From the NCBI RefSeq assembly GCF_000422665.1, contig NZ_AUGM01000001.1, positions 179,352 through 243,351 of the forward strand: 64,000 bases of DNA, given 5' to 3'. The notes beneath the pieces were generated by a model that saw nothing but the letters and a program-made list of their open reading frames with translations, was not told where the DNA came from and did not search any database. The DNA is from Ferrimonas senticii DSM 18821. Lineage in GTDB: Bacteria > Pseudomonadota > Gammaproteobacteria > Enterobacterales > Shewanellaceae. Made by a program: the position numbers and the translations under genes. Of this stretch, positions 40,663-51,884 are shown one piece after another. How positions within the stretch are numbered: the stretch's first letter is position 1; the number at the start of each line of letters is the position of its first letter.

Positions 40663-42211
40663 TGTTGTCTGCCAAACCGGTGCCGGCCGCCTGATAAATG
40701 TTGTAAACGTTGTGCACACCGGTCTCCATCAGCGCTGTGGTTTCATCTTCGTAACGGACGATGGCGGAAACCTTGCCTTGGTATCGGCTTTCGGCAATCA
40801 ATTCGGCGGTGCTCAGATTACCTTGGTGGGATGGCATCGCTAATACGATCAGCTCAATGCTGTCACTGGGCACCAACTTTGCCCAAAAGTCGCTGTCGGT
40901 TCCGTCACCGATGATGGCATTGCGTCCCTCTTGATGATGACGCTCGACGATGTCCGCTTTGTGATCGATTCCCAATACCACGTCGCCATATTGCTCTTTA
41001 AGTCCATCATAGGCACCAGAACCAATTCGTCCCATGCCGAAGATCAGAATCTTTGGGTGACCGATTTCGATCGGCTGATCCTCTTGATGTAAGCGCTGGC
41101 GCTCAAGGTTAGGCAACAGCCGATGTAGTAGTTGGTAAATTGGGTGTGCCAGACGGATCAGCGGCGCTGCGAGGACAAAGCTTAAGGTTACCGAAAGGGC
41201 GATGATCCGAAGCCAACTGTCATCCAAACTGCCGCTGGCGATCGCCGCGGCCATTACGATCAGACCGAATTCACTGAAGTTGGCCAAACTCATCGCACTC
41301 ATTACCGCTGAGCGCAACCGGAACCGCGCGAGCAGCAGCAGGCCGGCGAACAGTGCAAATTTGAGCGGCAACACCAGCATCAATGCGATGGCGGTTTCAA
41401 CCTCCGCCCAGGTGGGGATCCCCTTCAGGCCGATGCTTAAGAAAAATGCCACCAGCAGTAATTCTTTGAAAAGAAACAGCGACTTTGCCAACTCTGAAGA
41501 TTTGCTACTACCAGCCAGCAGCATTCCCATCGCCAACGCGCCCAGATCCGGTTTTAGGCCGACTAACTCGAACAGCGCCGCACCAGGCATCAGCGTCATC
41601 GTTAATCCAAACAGCAGCAACATCTCGCCGTGGCCGCAGCGATCTAAAAGCCACACAAATAGTGGCCTGGCGGCGATCAATGCCAGCAATGCTAACGCCC
41701 AAGGTGAGGGCAGCGCTCCTTTGCTGGCGGTAAGGTACAACACCGCAAACAGGTCTTGCATGATTAGGATGCCGATGGCGGTGCGGCCATACAGTGACTG
41801 GGTATCGCCGCTTTGTTCCAGTACCTTGATAGCAAACACGGTACTAGAGAAACTTAACGCAAAGCACATCACCAGAGCTTGTTCGGTTGCCAGCTCGCCA
41901 ACCATACCGATGCCGCTTAGCGCTAACAATTTAAATAGCGCCATCATCGCCATGATAGTCAATGCCATATGACCGCTGGCTACCCCCCAGACCTCCACTT
42001 TCAACAGGCTGCGTAAATCGAGTTTTAGGCCAATAGCAAACAGCAACAGCATAACCCCCAGATCGGCGGATTGTTGTAACAGTTGCAGTTGGTCAATACC
42101 GATGGCGAACAGAATAAAACCGGCAATCAGATACCCGATAAGCGGTGGCAGACCAATGGCCGAGATCAGCAGAGCTGCCAGCAGCGGAATGGTGATAGTG
42201 AGCGGATCCAT
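40616..42211 (-). CDS. Monovalent cation:proton antiporter-2 with TrkA-N domain (KefB/YbaL-like)
   Basis: 531 residues: CPA2 membrane domain of about 12 helices (1-365; LPPLIGYLIAGFILF, LLFAIGLKLDL, FSSTVFAIKVLE) and a cytoplasmic TrkA-N/RCK NAD-binding domain (ILIFGMGRIGSGAYDGL onward). The shape is that of YbaL and KefB/C, K+ or Na+ exchangers gated by nucleotides or thiols. The TrkA-C domain is absent. No KefF/G-type ancillary oxidoreductase gene is adjacent. Convergent 47-bp overlap with the lipoprotein hydrolase gene. Confidence 0.9.
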   Translation of the reverse strand: MDPLTITIPLLAALLISAIGLPPLIGYLIAGFILFAIGIDQLQLLQQSADLGVMLLLFAIGLKLDLRSLLKVEVWGVASGHMALTIMAMMALFKLLALSGIGMVGELATEQALVMCFALSFSSTVFAIKVLEQSGDTQSLYGRTAIGILIMQDLFAVLYLTASKGALPSPWALALLALIAARPLFVWLLDRCGHGEMLLLFGLTMTLMPGAALFELVGLKPDLGALAMGMLLAGSSKSSELAKSLFLFKELLLVAFFLSIGLKGIPTWAEVETAIALMLVLPLKFALFAGLLLLARFRLRSAVMSAMSLANFSEFGLIVMAAAIASGSLDDSWLRIIALSVTLSFVLAAPLIRLAHPIYQLLHRLLPNLERQRLHQEDQPIEIGHPKILIFGMGRIGSGAYDGLKEQYGDVVLGIDHKADIVERHHQEGRNAIIGDGTDSDFWAKLVPSDSIELIVLAMPSHQGNLSTAELIAESRYQGKVSAIVRYEDETTALMETGVHNVYNIYQAAGTGLADNIIETLPPDLDRLRSM

Positions 42212-42613
42212 TAGTCCTCTATAAACAACAACTAAACAACATCAGAATAACAGTTTGGGCGGTCATTCCGCATGGTTTATCTCCCATTTTCTAACCGTCG
42301 CAAGGTTAAACGTGGTTAATATCCTTATTTGTAGTAGGGCTGTGGTTTGAAAAGTGACAGTTGCTTGGCTTGCGCAAATCACTAGTGAAACCGTGTGCGA
42401 GACCAGCGTTCTTAGTTGTTTGTACTGGCAATTGGATTTTGGTTGGTTGAAGACTCGAATGAAGTGATTGCTGTATGTAGTTAACTTGCTGACTTATATG
42501 AATTAATGGTTTTAATTGCGCGGCCTCTTAGCTAGAGTGAAAATGTTTCGCGCTTGTTAACGTTGCGGTTCGCTAAGTCGAGCGCAAATGCAGAGTCAAT
42601 CAGGGAGATAGCC
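42212..42613. other. Intergenic region between divergent genes; no gene
   Basis: About 400 AT-leaning bases with the promoters of the antiporter gene (leftward) and the DUF4124 gene (rightward). The open frame that begins at 42554 is an upstream extension of the latter. Nothing else seen. Confidence 0.4.
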
Positions 42614-43903
42614 GTGCAAGCAAGGATGCTGATGTTAATGACGCTGTTGGTTCTGCCTGCAGAAGCGGCGTTGTACCGTTGGGTGGATGCCAACGGCAAG
42701 GTGCACTATTCCGATAAAAAGCCACCACAGCAGAGCCAGAAAAGTGATCAGTTGGAGATGCGCCGCAGTGGTTTGGTGCTTAAAACCAATGAAACCGAAG
42801 AAGAGCCAGCCAATGCGGTCAAAACCCTTAAGGTTGAGCCGTCACCTTCGGATAAGCAAAAGCCATTCAAGGTGGTAAAAACCCGCACGATTACCCAGCC
42901 AGAACAGCAAGCTGAAGCGCAGCAAGCGGCTGAAGCCGAAGCCAAGCGATTAGCGCAGATCGAAGTGGAAAAGGCGGCCAAAGCGGAAGCAGAACGATTA
43001 GCGCAACTCGAAGCGAAAAAGGCAGCTAGGGAGGAGGCCGAGCGATTAGCGCAGATCGAAGCGGAAAAGGCGGCTAGGGCGGAGGCTGAACGGTTAGCAC
43101 AAATCGAGGCTGAAAAGGCAGCTAAGGCGGAGGCTGAACGGTTAGCGCAAATCGAGGCTGAAAAGGCAGCTAAGGCGGAGGCCGAGCGGTTAGCTAAAGT
43201 CGAGGCCGAGCAACAGCGACAAGCGCGCGCGGCTGAGGAGCTGCGTATCGCCAAAGCTCGTGCGGAAGCGGAGCAGCAAGCGGCGGCAGATTTGCGCCAA
43301 GCACGGGAAGAGATGATGGCGCTGCTAGAGCGAGCGCGCGAAGCGGAAGCCAAAGCGTTGGAAGCCGCTCGAATTGCCACCGAAAAATTGGAAGCCGCGC
43401 AGCGGCAACAGCAGCTGTTTGATAACAGCTACGTCGAAAAACCGGCACTGGCTCCGGCAAAAGAGCAGCCATTGCCAATCCCTGCCGAGGTGGCTACCGC
43501 TACGCCGGTGCCGGCTGAGTCCCAGCAGCCGGTAACGGCGGTTACCGACAAAGCGCAAGCGGTGACCAAAAAGCCGCTAAGCCAACCGGCACAAGTGGCT
43601 AAGAGTGGCAATCGCACGCCGTTGGCCGTTGATGATGGCTTAAATTGCAAGGTCGCCGCCAACAACGCTAAAACCTCGCTGCAGAAGATGATTTCGGTTA
43701 ATCAGAAGAACTTCCAAAAAGGGTATATTCCGAAGAAGAATTTCCAAACCTTAAATCAGGCGTTGCAGGAGATCGGCTGGCGGTTGACCGAAAAAGAGTG
43801 TCAGCGTAGCCGCGGTGAAGTACGGGCGTTCTTTAGTTGTATGAGCGATGACGTTAGCCATCTGTCGGACTGCGGCAAGAAACACAACTTCGGTACGTTG
43901 TAG
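42614..43903 (+). CDS. DUF4124-domain protein with 16-residue tandem repeats
   Basis: 429 residues from GTG 42614, chosen for the cagggagat ribosome site and the signal peptide that follows (MLMLMTLLVLPAEA). The DUF4124 module (LYRWVDANGKVHYSDKKPP) comes next, then a long Ala/Glu/Lys/Arg coiled coil (about residues 95-280) built of 16-residue repeats of the type EAERLAQIEAEKAAK, an Ala/Pro linker (about 295-345), and a C-terminal domain with four Cys (CKV, ECQR, FSCM, DCGK). Probably a periplasmic rod-like protein, perhaps spanning or scaffolding the envelope. Function unknown. Confidence 0.8.
   Translation: MQARMLMLMTLLVLPAEAALYRWVDANGKVHYSDKKPPQQSQKSDQLEMRRSGLVLKTNETEEEPANAVKTLKVEPSPSDKQKPFKVVKTRTITQPEQQAEAQQAAEAEAKRLAQIEVEKAAKAEAERLAQLEAKKAAREEAERLAQIEAEKAARAEAERLAQIEAEKAAKAEAERLAQIEAEKAAKAEAERLAKVEAEQQRQARAAEELRIAKARAEAEQQAAADLRQAREEMMALLERAREAEAKALEAARIATEKLEAAQRQQQLFDNSYVEKPALAPAKEQPLPIPAEVATATPVPAESQQPVTAVTDKAQAVTKKPLSQPAQVAKSGNRTPLAVDDGLNCKVAANNAKTSLQKMISVNQKNFQKGYIPKKNFQTLNQALQEIGWRLTEKECQRSRGEVRAFFSCMSDDVSHLSDCGKKHNFGTL
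42935..43222 (+). repeat. 48-bp coding tandem repeat, about 5.5-6 copies
   Basis: Units start at 42935, 42983, 43031, 43079, 43127 and 43175. The fourth and fifth copies are almost identical (one base differs), the outer ones diverge, as expected for recent internal duplication. Each unit encodes one 16-residue coiled-coil segment. Confidence 0.9.
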
Positions 43904-43920
43904 TCGCTGTAGCCACAACA

Positions 43921-43959
43921 AAACCGCCGCTTGAGCAACAGCTGAAGCGGCGGTTTTTT
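43921..43959 (+). terminator. Terminator of the DUF4124 gene
   Basis: 12-bp stem aaaccgccgctt (43921-43932) with aagcggcggttt (43945-43956), 12-nt loop, T run. Confidence 0.9.
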
Positions 43960-43990
43960 GTGGGTCAGTGGCACGATGCGAGTGGCTAAC

Positions 43991-44476
43991 TCAGTGCATC
44001 ATCATCGGTGCCGGCACGGTTTCGATCTCAATCTCTTCGATGCCATCCTCAACGAAGTTGATCTGCAACTTGGCAACCTCATTGGCGAGTTGTTGCATCT
44101 GGTCAACGCAATCTCGAACAAAGAATTCAAACTGCTCGATGGCGATCCCCGGCAGTAAGGCCAGATTGTGGGCGATGATCAGCCGTGGCAGCGAATCGTC
44201 AGTCATTTCGATGAAAATTTTCAACGTCGGGTAGTGGCTATTAAGCCGACTGAGCTCGGCAAAGGCCTGCATTAGACCGGTAGGCTTCAATTCAATTGAT
44301 GAGGTCAGGTAAACAAAGTCCCCCTCAATTTCGACCTTGGCGTCGTAGATCATCGGATGATCTTGCAGCATCGGCAGGTGCAAGCCCTCACAACTGCCGC
44401 ACATGAAATATTCGATCTCAAACTGGTTTAGCCACGACTGCAACGTGGAGTGATCGGGGACCGGTAGGGTCGACAT
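43991..44476 (-). CDS. ybjN: YbjN domain-containing protein
   Basis: 161 residues aligning along its length with E. coli YbjN: LQSWLNQFEIEYFMCGSCEG and LHLPMLQDHPMIYDAKVEIE near the start, and PTLKIFIEMTDDSLPRLIIA in the middle. The fold is a type III secretion chaperone-like sandwich. E. coli YbjN is linked to stress, motility and exopolysaccharide phenotypes, but no biochemical activity is known. Monocistronic. Confidence 0.85.
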   Translation of the reverse strand: MSTLPVPDHSTLQSWLNQFEIEYFMCGSCEGLHLPMLQDHPMIYDAKVEIEGDFVYLTSSIELKPTGLMQAFAELSRLNSHYPTLKIFIEMTDDSLPRLIIAHNLALLPGIAIEQFEFFVRDCVDQMQQLANEVAKLQINFVEDGIEEIEIETVPAPMMMH

Positions 44477-44558
44477 AGTGAGATCTCGCAGTAACTAATT
44501 CAACGGCGCTCACCTTAGCGTTTTTGGTGGAAAATTTCATCTTTAATGCGATCAACAA

Positions 44559-44576
44559 GGGGAGCCGAAGCTCCCC
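44559..44576 (-). terminator. Terminator of the leucine dehydrogenase gene
   Basis: ggggagc (44559-44565) with gctcccc (44570-44576); on the minus strand the loop reads ttcg, a stable tetraloop. Only a weak T stretch follows. Confidence 0.65.
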
Positions 44577-44600
44577 ACACTAGCATGTTGGTGCGCCGCG

Positions 44601-45632
44601 TTATTTGTTGGCGGCAATGATCGCCCGAGCCATCTCGTCGGCGACCACTGCGGTGGTTTTGCCACTTTGCTCGGCTTTGGCAAAAATATCCAGTAGAGTC
44701 TGATAGATTTTGCGTACTTTGGCCTCGGCGGCGTCGGCGTTGTAATCCTTTTCAAAGGAGACATTGATGATGCCGCCAGCGTTGATGACATAGTCCGGCG
44801 CGTACAAGATCCCCTTGTCACGCAGGATTTCACCGTGACGGGCTTCTGCAAGCTGATTGTTGGCACAACCGGCGACGATGGTGGCTTGCAGCTGCGGGAT
44901 CGTCTGGTCGTTGATGGTGGCCCCCAATGCGCATGGCGCATAAACATCCACATCCTGGCTGTAGATCTCATCCAAGTCGACAACGGTGGCGCCCAAGTGC
45001 TGCTGCGCTCGCTCCAGTTGCTGTTGGTTTAGATCACAGACGATAAGTTCGGCGCCGGCACGATGCAGATGTTCACAAAGGTAATAGCCAACGTGCCCAA
45101 GCCCCTGAACCGCCACTTTAATGCCACGCAGATCGTCAATTCCGCGTTGGTATTTGATTGCTGCTTTGATGCCTAGAAAGGTGCCCAATGCGGTGTAGGG
45201 AGAGGGATCGCCACTTTTGCCCTCAAGCCCCATCATGTATGGCGTCTCTTGATGGGCGATCATGATGTCGCTGGTGGTAATGCCGACGTCTTCGGCGCTG
45301 TAGTAGAGGCCACCAAGGGCATCGATGGCCCGGCCAAAGGCACGGAACAGGGCTTCCGATTTATCACTGCGCGGATCGCCAATGATCACCGATTTACCGC
45401 CACCAAATTCAAGCCCGGCGAGGGCATTTTTATAGGTCATGCCCCGCGATAATCGTAATACGTCGTTGACCGCTTCCTCGTCGGAGGCATAAGGCCACAT
45501 CCGGCAGCCGCCTACGGCCGGTCCCATGGTGGTATCGTGCACGGCCACAATTGCTTTGAGCCCCGATGCTTCATCGGTGACAAACAACACCTTTTCATGG
45601 TTGTCGTAAGATGGGTGAGAAAAAATCGCCAC
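44601..45632 (-). CDS. Leucine (branched-chain amino acid) dehydrogenase
   Basis: 343 residues from a GTG start (45632) with ggagac 8 nt upstream. Glu/Leu/Phe/Val dehydrogenase fold: substrate domain with VGGCRMWPYASDEEA and the catalytic Lys in MTYKNALAGLEFGGGK, then an NAD domain with VQGLGHVG. Length and motifs match leucine/valine dehydrogenases rather than 400-450-residue glutamate dehydrogenases. It oxidatively deaminates branched-chain amino acids to 2-oxo acids, producing NADH and ammonia, the first step toward branched-chain catabolism or branched fatty acid starters. Monocistronic. Confidence 0.93.
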   Translation of the reverse strand: MAIFSHPSYDNHEKVLFVTDEASGLKAIVAVHDTTMGPAVGGCRMWPYASDEEAVNDVLRLSRGMTYKNALAGLEFGGGKSVIIGDPRSDKSEALFRAFGRAIDALGGLYYSAEDVGITTSDIMIAHQETPYMMGLEGKSGDPSPYTALGTFLGIKAAIKYQRGIDDLRGIKVAVQGLGHVGYYLCEHLHRAGAELIVCDLNQQQLERAQQHLGATVVDLDEIYSQDVDVYAPCALGATINDQTIPQLQATIVAGCANNQLAEARHGEILRDKGILYAPDYVINAGGIINVSFEKDYNADAAEAKVRKIYQTLLDIFAKAEQSGKTTAVVADEMARAIIAANK

Positions 45633-45848
45633 GCTGCTGTCTCCCTGCCGTCACTCGCGGCTTGCTACCGCTTGTTATTTCCTGTGTAAGTGTGGCGCAA
45701 CCTTATCAGTGGTGATTGCGCTCTAGCAAAAATGCCGAGGTTACGTAAACGTTAACTAATGGCACGTCTGCTTGACATAAGCGCCAAGGTCATAGACAGT
45801 TTTTGATGAATAACAACGATATAACAATCGCATTACAGGGATAGCAGT

Positions 45849-46307
45849 ATGGCTGAGCAAACCGCAGCAGCGACCGGATCGCAACCCACTCCTGAGCAAA
45901 TCCAAGCTCAGCAACAGCAGTGGCTCCGTGTCCAGTATCAAAAAGCCAATAAACATATGGCAGAGAAGGGGGTTTTACCTGGCAAGGTGATTCTCAAAGA
46001 GTCGCGTTATTTGGTGCCCTTTGTGGCGGTTTGGAAGATGGAAGATGCCAGCCCACATCGCCGTCGCTACTGGGTCTTAAGTGGCGATTTGCCGACCGAT
46101 ATCGTTGCTGAGTCCGTTGCTAAAAACGCCCGCGATGCAGTGCATCATTTCTCGATGCTGTGGCAGCTTAAGGCGGAAAAATTGCTACGCAGTGGCGATC
46201 AGACCCAAGTTAAGTTGGCGCAGCTAATGGTGAGTCGAGCGGAAGCGCTGATGAAGATGCACGGTGATAAACGCCTGTGGGGCGAGATGCCAAGCAAGCT
46301 CAGTTGA
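45849..46307 (+). CDS. DUF4826 family protein
   Basis: 152 residues. Polar Gln/Thr-rich start, then the conserved block WLRVQYQKANKHMAEKGVLP, KESRYLVPFVAVWKM and YWVLSGDLPTDIV, which I associate with DUF4826 of Alteromonadales and Vibrionales. Soluble, no signal peptide. Function unknown. Single gene with a shared terminator. Confidence 0.8.
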   Translation: MAEQTAAATGSQPTPEQIQAQQQQWLRVQYQKANKHMAEKGVLPGKVILKESRYLVPFVAVWKMEDASPHRRRYWVLSGDLPTDIVAESVAKNARDAVHHFSMLWQLKAEKLLRSGDQTQVKLAQLMVSRAEALMKMHGDKRLWGEMPSKLS

Positions 46308-46328
46308 GCAACAAGCCGCAGATGTAAC

Positions 46329-46356
46329 AAAGGCGCTCACTTGAGCGCCTTTGGTT
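46329..46356. terminator. Terminator between the DUF4826 gene and purB
   Basis: aaaggcgctca (46329-46339) with tgagcgccttt (46342-46352), then a T-rich stretch on the plus strand. Confidence 0.8.
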
Positions 46357-46382
46357 TTTAGAACAGTGGCTTAAGCCTTGGC

Positions 46383-47750
<1,368 letters not shown>

Positions 47751-47795
47751 CTAGGCTCCTTGAGGAAAAGTAGGGTAGTTGTTATTTATCGTTAT

Positions 47796-48401
47796 TTATC
47801 GAGCGCGTGCGGCCGTTTCGACGATCGCTTTGCGGGACAACATCAATTGTCGACGCTTGCCGCCCAATTGTCGCCATAACACCGCAGAGCGAACCGCTGC
47901 TAGCAGCAGCGCACGGATTTTATATTGATTCAGCTTATTTTGCAGTTGCGCTGGGGTGCCAACCACTTGAATGCGAGTGCCAAGAGGGCTGATCACATCA
48001 GAGTACACCGACGCCAGGTTGGCCAGCACTTGCTCATCTAGCAATTGGTAGTGATGGCGCTGGCGTTTTACCTGGCTAAGGCGTTCAGCCAACATCTGCA
48101 TTGCAGCCGGTTTGGCGCTAAGTTTACGCTCCAGCGCCAATACACCGACTAGGTAGCGGGTTAGGTCAACGTCTTTACGGCTTTTATCGCCCAGTTGCTC
48201 GACGATGATCTGGTAACCCTCGCTTAAGTCAGCACCGGCAAAGACATCCTCAGGACGTTCTGGATCGGTGATCAACACCGATTCCAAACTTATGGCCAAG
48301 GCGTGTTCGTCGGTTTCCCCGTGACGAGCAATATGACGAACCTGATCAATGGCATAGCAGATCCCTGCCAATGCCATTGTGCGTTGTTGTAATGGGTTCA
48401 T
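47796..48401 (-). CDS. hflD: High frequency lysogenization protein HflD homologue
   Basis: 201 residues, helical, with the family opening [20 protein letters not shown], the [16 protein letters not shown] segment and [20 protein letters not shown] near the end. HflD is a peripheral inner-membrane protein known in E. coli for binding phage lambda CII; its normal role is unclear. It starts 8 nt after the mnmA stop, so the two are cotranscribed. Confidence 0.93.
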   Translation of the reverse strand: MNPLQQRTMALAGICYAIDQVRHIARHGETDEHALAISLESVLITDPERPEDVFAGADLSEGYQIIVEQLGDKSRKDVDLTRYLVGVLALERKLSAKPAAMQMLAERLSQVKRQRHHYQLLDEQVLANLASVYSDVISPLGTRIQVVGTPAQLQNKLNQYKIRALLLAAVRSAVLWRQLGGKRRQLMLSRKAIVETAARAR

Positions 48402-48409
48402 GGCTTACC

Positions 48410-49513
48410 TTAACGAATCACGCGGTCGATAACACCGCCACCTAAGCACACGTCGCCGTGGTAGAACACCGCGGATTGGCCAGGGGTTACTGAACTAACC
48501 GGTGCATCAAAGATCACTTCCACTTCACCGTTCGCCAACGGAGTTACGGTGCACGGCACGTCTTGCTGGCGGTAGCGAGTCTTAACGCTGATCTGTACCG
48601 ATTGCTGTGGCCCTTTACGGTCAACCCAGCACAGTTGGTTGGCAACCAACCCTTTTGAGAATAAGCGTGGGTGTTTGGCGCCTTGGCCAACGATCAGAAC
48701 ATTACGCGCCACGTCTTTATCGACCACATACCACGGTTCGGCGCCAGAGTCTTTCATGCCACCAATGCCTAGGCCTTTGCGTTGACCCAGGGTGTGGTAC
48801 ATCAAGCCCTCGTGCTGGCCGATCACTTCACCTTCGGTGGTTTCGATTGGGCCTGGTTGCGCCGGCAGGTACTTAGCCAAAAAGTCTTTGAATTTACGCT
48901 CGCCGATAAAGCAGATGCCGGTGGAATCTTTCTTATCGTGGGTGATCAGGCCTTGTTCTTCGGCAATCCGACGTACTTCCGGCTTTTCCAGTTCGCCAAC
49001 AGGGAACAAGCTTTGGCCAATTTGACCTTCGTGCAATGCGTGCAGGAAGTAGCTCTGATCTTTGTTGTTATCGAGACCACGAAGCATCTCGACGCTGCCA
49101 TCGGCATTAACACGGCGGCGCACGTAATGGCCGGTGGCGATGTAATCGGCACCCAGCGCTTCGGCGGCAAACTCTAAGAACGCTTTAAATTTGATCTCTT
49201 TATTGCACAGAATATCTGGGTTTGGGGTACGACCGGCCTTGTATTCTTGAAGGAAGTACTCAAATACGTTGTCCCAGTATTCGGCGGCAAAGTTTACGCT
49301 GTGCAGTTCAATCCCTAGCTTGTCACACACCGCTTGGGCGTCCGCCAGATCACTGGCTGCCGCGCAGTACTCATCGTTGTCATCCTCTTCCCAGTTCTTC
49401 ATGAACAGGCCTTCTACCTGATAGCCCTGCTGCATCAGTAGATAAGCGGATACTGACGAGTCCACGCCGCCGGACATGCCGACGATCACCTTTTTGTTGC
49501 GGTTTTCAGTCAT
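48410..49513 (-). CDS. mnmA: tRNA-specific 2-thiouridylase MnmA
   Basis: 367 residues. N-type ATP pyrophosphatase loop [15 protein letters not shown] (13-27), catalytic Cys in [12 protein letters not shown] and the second Cys in [12 protein letters not shown], then the central and beta-barrel domains ending with a [18 protein letters not shown] motif. It adds sulfur to U34 of Lys, Glu and Gln tRNAs, using TusE as donor. First gene of the mnmA-hflD-purB operon. The E. coli neighbour nudJ (between mnmA and rluE) is absent. Confidence 0.97.
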   Translation of the reverse strand: MTENRNKKVIVGMSGGVDSSVSAYLLMQQGYQVEGLFMKNWEEDDNDEYCAAASDLADAQAVCDKLGIELHSVNFAAEYWDNVFEYFLQEYKAGRTPNPDILCNKEIKFKAFLEFAAEALGADYIATGHYVRRRVNADGSVEMLRGLDNNKDQSYFLHALHEGQIGQSLFPVGELEKPEVRRIAEEQGLITHDKKDSTGICFIGERKFKDFLAKYLPAQPGPIETTEGEVIGQHEGLMYHTLGQRKGLGIGGMKDSGAEPWYVVDKDVARNVLIVGQGAKHPRLFSKGLVANQLCWVDRKGPQQSVQISVKTRYRQQDVPCTVTPLANGEVEVIFDAPVSSVTPGQSAVFYHGDVCLGGGVIDRVIR

Positions 49514-49602
49514 AAGGGTAATTGACGTTGTGTTTGCTTGAAATTAGAGGGTCGGCATTCTACCACGGCTGTATTCGCCGTCGCCAACCCAGTGATAGCG
49601 GC

Positions 49603-49646
49603 TATCTCGGGGCGTTGTGGTAAATTTTCAACGCTTCACCGAGATA
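49603..49646. repeat. Two-part inverted repeat between mnmA and rluE
   Basis: tatctcgg (49603-49610) with ccgagata (49639-49646) encloses gcgttg (49612-49617) with caacgc (49629-49634). It may be the rluE terminator, or an operator of mnmA, but no T run follows on the minus strand. Confidence 0.45.
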
Positions 49647-49661
49647 AAGTTGCTAAGCGCT

Positions 49662-50408
49662 TCAATTATCGCTGTTTGTATTTTGCTCAATGACGCGATA
49701 TTGACCTTGAGCTAGACCATCCAAAGTCCAGTTGCCGATACGGTAGCGCACCAAACGTAGGGTCGGGTGGCCAATGTGGGCAGTCATCCGCCGTACCTGG
49801 CGATTGCGTCCCTCGATGATGGTGATCGACAACCACGAGGTGGGGATATTGGCGCGTTCGCGAATTGGTGGGTTACGTGGCCACAACCAAGCGGGCTCGG
49901 CTACTAAGGCGACTTTGGCCGGCAAGGTCATACCATCTTTTAATTCAACCCCTTGGCACAGTGCGGCAATGGTAGCGTCAGATGGGATCCCTTCAACTTG
50001 GGCAAAATAGGTTTTGCTGGTCTTTTTACCCGGCTGGGTCAGTTTGGCTTGCAGTTGACCATCGTTGGTCAGCAGCACCAACCCTTCAGAATCTCGGTCC
50101 AAGCGTCCGGCGGGATAGACCGCTTTGATTGGCACAAAGTCAGCGAGGGTTTGTCGGCCGTCGCCGTCGGTGAATTGGGTCAGCACATCAAATGGTTTGT
50201 TAAACAGCAGCACCTGGCGTGGCCCCTTGGGCCGCGTCGCGGGTTTGCTGGCACCGTTACGTTGGCGCTGGTTTACCAGGCCCTTGGCCTGGCCTGTACG
50301 GTAGTTGTTAGCCGCTGGTCGGCGGCGCTTATCGTAACCGCCAGGTTTGTTGCTGCCAGAAGCACCAGCACCGGTGCGATTGGCGCTGAAGGATGTCTTT
50401 ACTTTCAT
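49662..50408 (-). CDS. rluE: 23S rRNA pseudouridine synthase RluE
   Basis: 248 residues from ATG 50408; codons further up (to 50495) would cross a TATAAT and lack conservation. A basic, unordered N-terminus of about 60 residues precedes the catalytic domain: [14 protein letters not shown], the active Asp in [15 protein letters not shown], and [20 protein letters not shown]. It lacks an S4 domain, as in RluE, which modifies U2457 of 23S rRNA in E. coli. Divergent from icd as in E. coli. Confidence 0.92.
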   Translation of the reverse strand: MKVKTSFSANRTGAGASGSNKPGGYDKRRRPAANNYRTGQAKGLVNQRQRNGASKPATRPKGPRQVLLFNKPFDVLTQFTDGDGRQTLADFVPIKAVYPAGRLDRDSEGLVLLTNDGQLQAKLTQPGKKTSKTYFAQVEGIPSDATIAALCQGVELKDGMTLPAKVALVAEPAWLWPRNPPIRERANIPTSWLSITIIEGRNRQVRRMTAHIGHPTLRLVRYRIGNWTLDGLAQGQYRVIEQNTNSDN

Positions 50409-50413
50409 GCCCG

Positions 50414-50419
50414 CCATTA
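50414..50419 (-). promoter_or_regulatory. -10 element tataat immediately upstream of rluE
   Basis: On the minus strand tataat lies 5 nt before ATG 50408. Transcription from it would begin at or within a few bases of the start codon, giving a leaderless or nearly leaderless message. No good -35 is visible at 17 bp. Interpretation is tentative. Confidence 0.4.
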
Positions 50420-50497
50420 TAGGGGCGTGAAGCGGTTGCTGGTAGTGGTAAGCATGGTGCATGCAGGCCCAGTTGCTGTAACAGAACTTACCCAAAC

Positions 50498-50523
50498 GTT
50501 ACCTGTGGTAAATGTTCGGTAAC
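50498..50523. promoter_or_regulatory. Candidate ArcA box upstream of icd
   Basis: Read on the minus strand, gttac (50523-50519) is followed 11 bp later by tttac (50512-50508), the spacing of ArcA direct repeats; a gtaac follows at 50502-50498. icd is repressed by ArcA in E. coli, which fits. Read otherwise it is an inverted repeat gttacc/ggtaac. Confidence 0.4.
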
Positions 50524-50618
50524 TTATCGGCTAATTCCCCTTAACCAATGATTGCTTTAAGATGGCTGCGCATATGGAGATTTAACCGACCGACGTCGGC
50601 AATAACAAGGAGAACCCT

Positions 50619-51872
50619 ATGGAATCAAAGATCCAGCGCCCAGTGAACGGAGAAGTTATTTCTGTTGAGGAAAATGGGGCACTGAACGTTCCAAATAAGC
50701 CAATCATTCCCTACATCGAAGGTGACGGCATCGGTGTTGATGTGACTCCGCCGATGATCAAAGTGTTGGATGCGGCGGTTGCCAAAGCCTATGGCAGCGA
50801 ACGTCAGATCCAGTGGATGGAGATCTACTGCGGAGAGAAATCGACGCAAGTATATGGCGCCGATACTTGGTTACCACAGGAAACCTTGGATGCAGTGCGT
50901 GAGTACAAGGTCGCCATTAAAGGGCCACTTACCACCCCAGTTGGTGGCGGCATCCGTTCGTTGAACGTGGCATTGCGACAAGAGCTCGATCTTTACGTGT
51001 GCTTGCGCCCAGTGCGTTACTACCAAGGCACCCCGAGCCCGCTGAAGCAGCCGGAATTGACCGACATGGTGATCTTCCGGGAAAACTCTGAAGACATCTA
51101 TGCCGGCGTTGAGTGGCAGGCCGGTACTGCTGAAGCGGATAAGGTGATCAAGTTCCTTACCCAAGAGATGGGCGCCAGTAAGATCCGTTTTGAGCAGAAT
51201 TGCGGTATTGGCATTAAGCCAATCTCCAAAGAGGGTACTGAGCGTCTGGTGCGCGCCGCGATTCAATACACCATCGATAACGACCGTGACTCTCTAACCT
51301 TGGTGCACAAGGGCAACATTATGAAGTTTACCGAAGGCGCTTTTAAAGACTTCGGTTACGAGTTGGCGCAGCGCGAGTTTGGTGCCGAATTGTTGGATGG
51401 TGGCCCGTGGTGTGCCTTTAACAATCCGAAAACCGGCAAACAGATCATCGTAAAAGATGTCATTGCTGATGCGTTCTTGCAGCAAATCTTATTGCGCCCA
51501 GCAGAATACGACGTAATTGCCACCATGAACCTCAACGGAGATTACATCTCCGATGCCTTGGCGGCGCAGGTTGGTGGTATCGGTATCGCCCCAGGAGCCA
51601 ACATTGGTGACGGTGTCGCGCTGTTTGAAGCCACCCACGGCACCGCGCCAAAGTACGCTGGTCAAGATAAGGTAAACCCCGGTTCGTTGATCCTGTCCGG
51701 TGAGATGATGCTGCGTCATATGGGCTGGACCGAGGCGGCAGATCTGATCGTTAAGGGGATGGAAGGGGCGATTGCGGCGAAGACCGTAACTTATGACTTT
51801 GATCGCTTGATGGATAACGCCACCTTGCTCAGTTGCTCGGCCTTTGGCGACGCGATCATCGAAAACATGTAA
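50619..51872 (+). CDS. icd: Isocitrate dehydrogenase, NADP-dependent
   Basis: 417 residues, one longer than E. coli Icd and alike throughout. Substrate loop [17 protein letters not shown] includes the Ser that AceK phosphorylates in E. coli; [35 protein letters not shown] and [20 protein letters not shown] are the isocitrate and Mg2+ segments; [20 protein letters not shown] starts the NADP site, and a downstream Tyr/Arg pair is expected for NADP. TCA-cycle step yielding 2-oxoglutarate. Ribosome site aaggaga. Monocistronic. Confidence 0.97.
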   Translation: MESKIQRPVNGEVISVEENGALNVPNKPIIPYIEGDGIGVDVTPPMIKVLDAAVAKAYGSERQIQWMEIYCGEKSTQVYGADTWLPQETLDAVREYKVAIKGPLTTPVGGGIRSLNVALRQELDLYVCLRPVRYYQGTPSPLKQPELTDMVIFRENSEDIYAGVEWQAGTAEADKVIKFLTQEMGASKIRFEQNCGIGIKPISKEGTERLVRAAIQYTIDNDRDSLTLVHKGNIMKFTEGAFKDFGYELAQREFGAELLDGGPWCAFNNPKTGKQIIVKDVIADAFLQQILLRPAEYDVIATMNLNGDYISDALAAQVGGIGIAPGANIGDGVALFEATHGTAPKYAGQDKVNPGSLILSGEMMLRHMGWTEAADLIVKGMEGAIAAKTVTYDFDRLMDNATLLSCSAFGDAIIENM

Positions 51873-51884
51873 GCGTCAATGTTA

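Noticed and set aside
42935-43222. CRISPR-like regular repeat
   Set aside because: Repeats are contiguous, in frame and protein coding, with no spacers.
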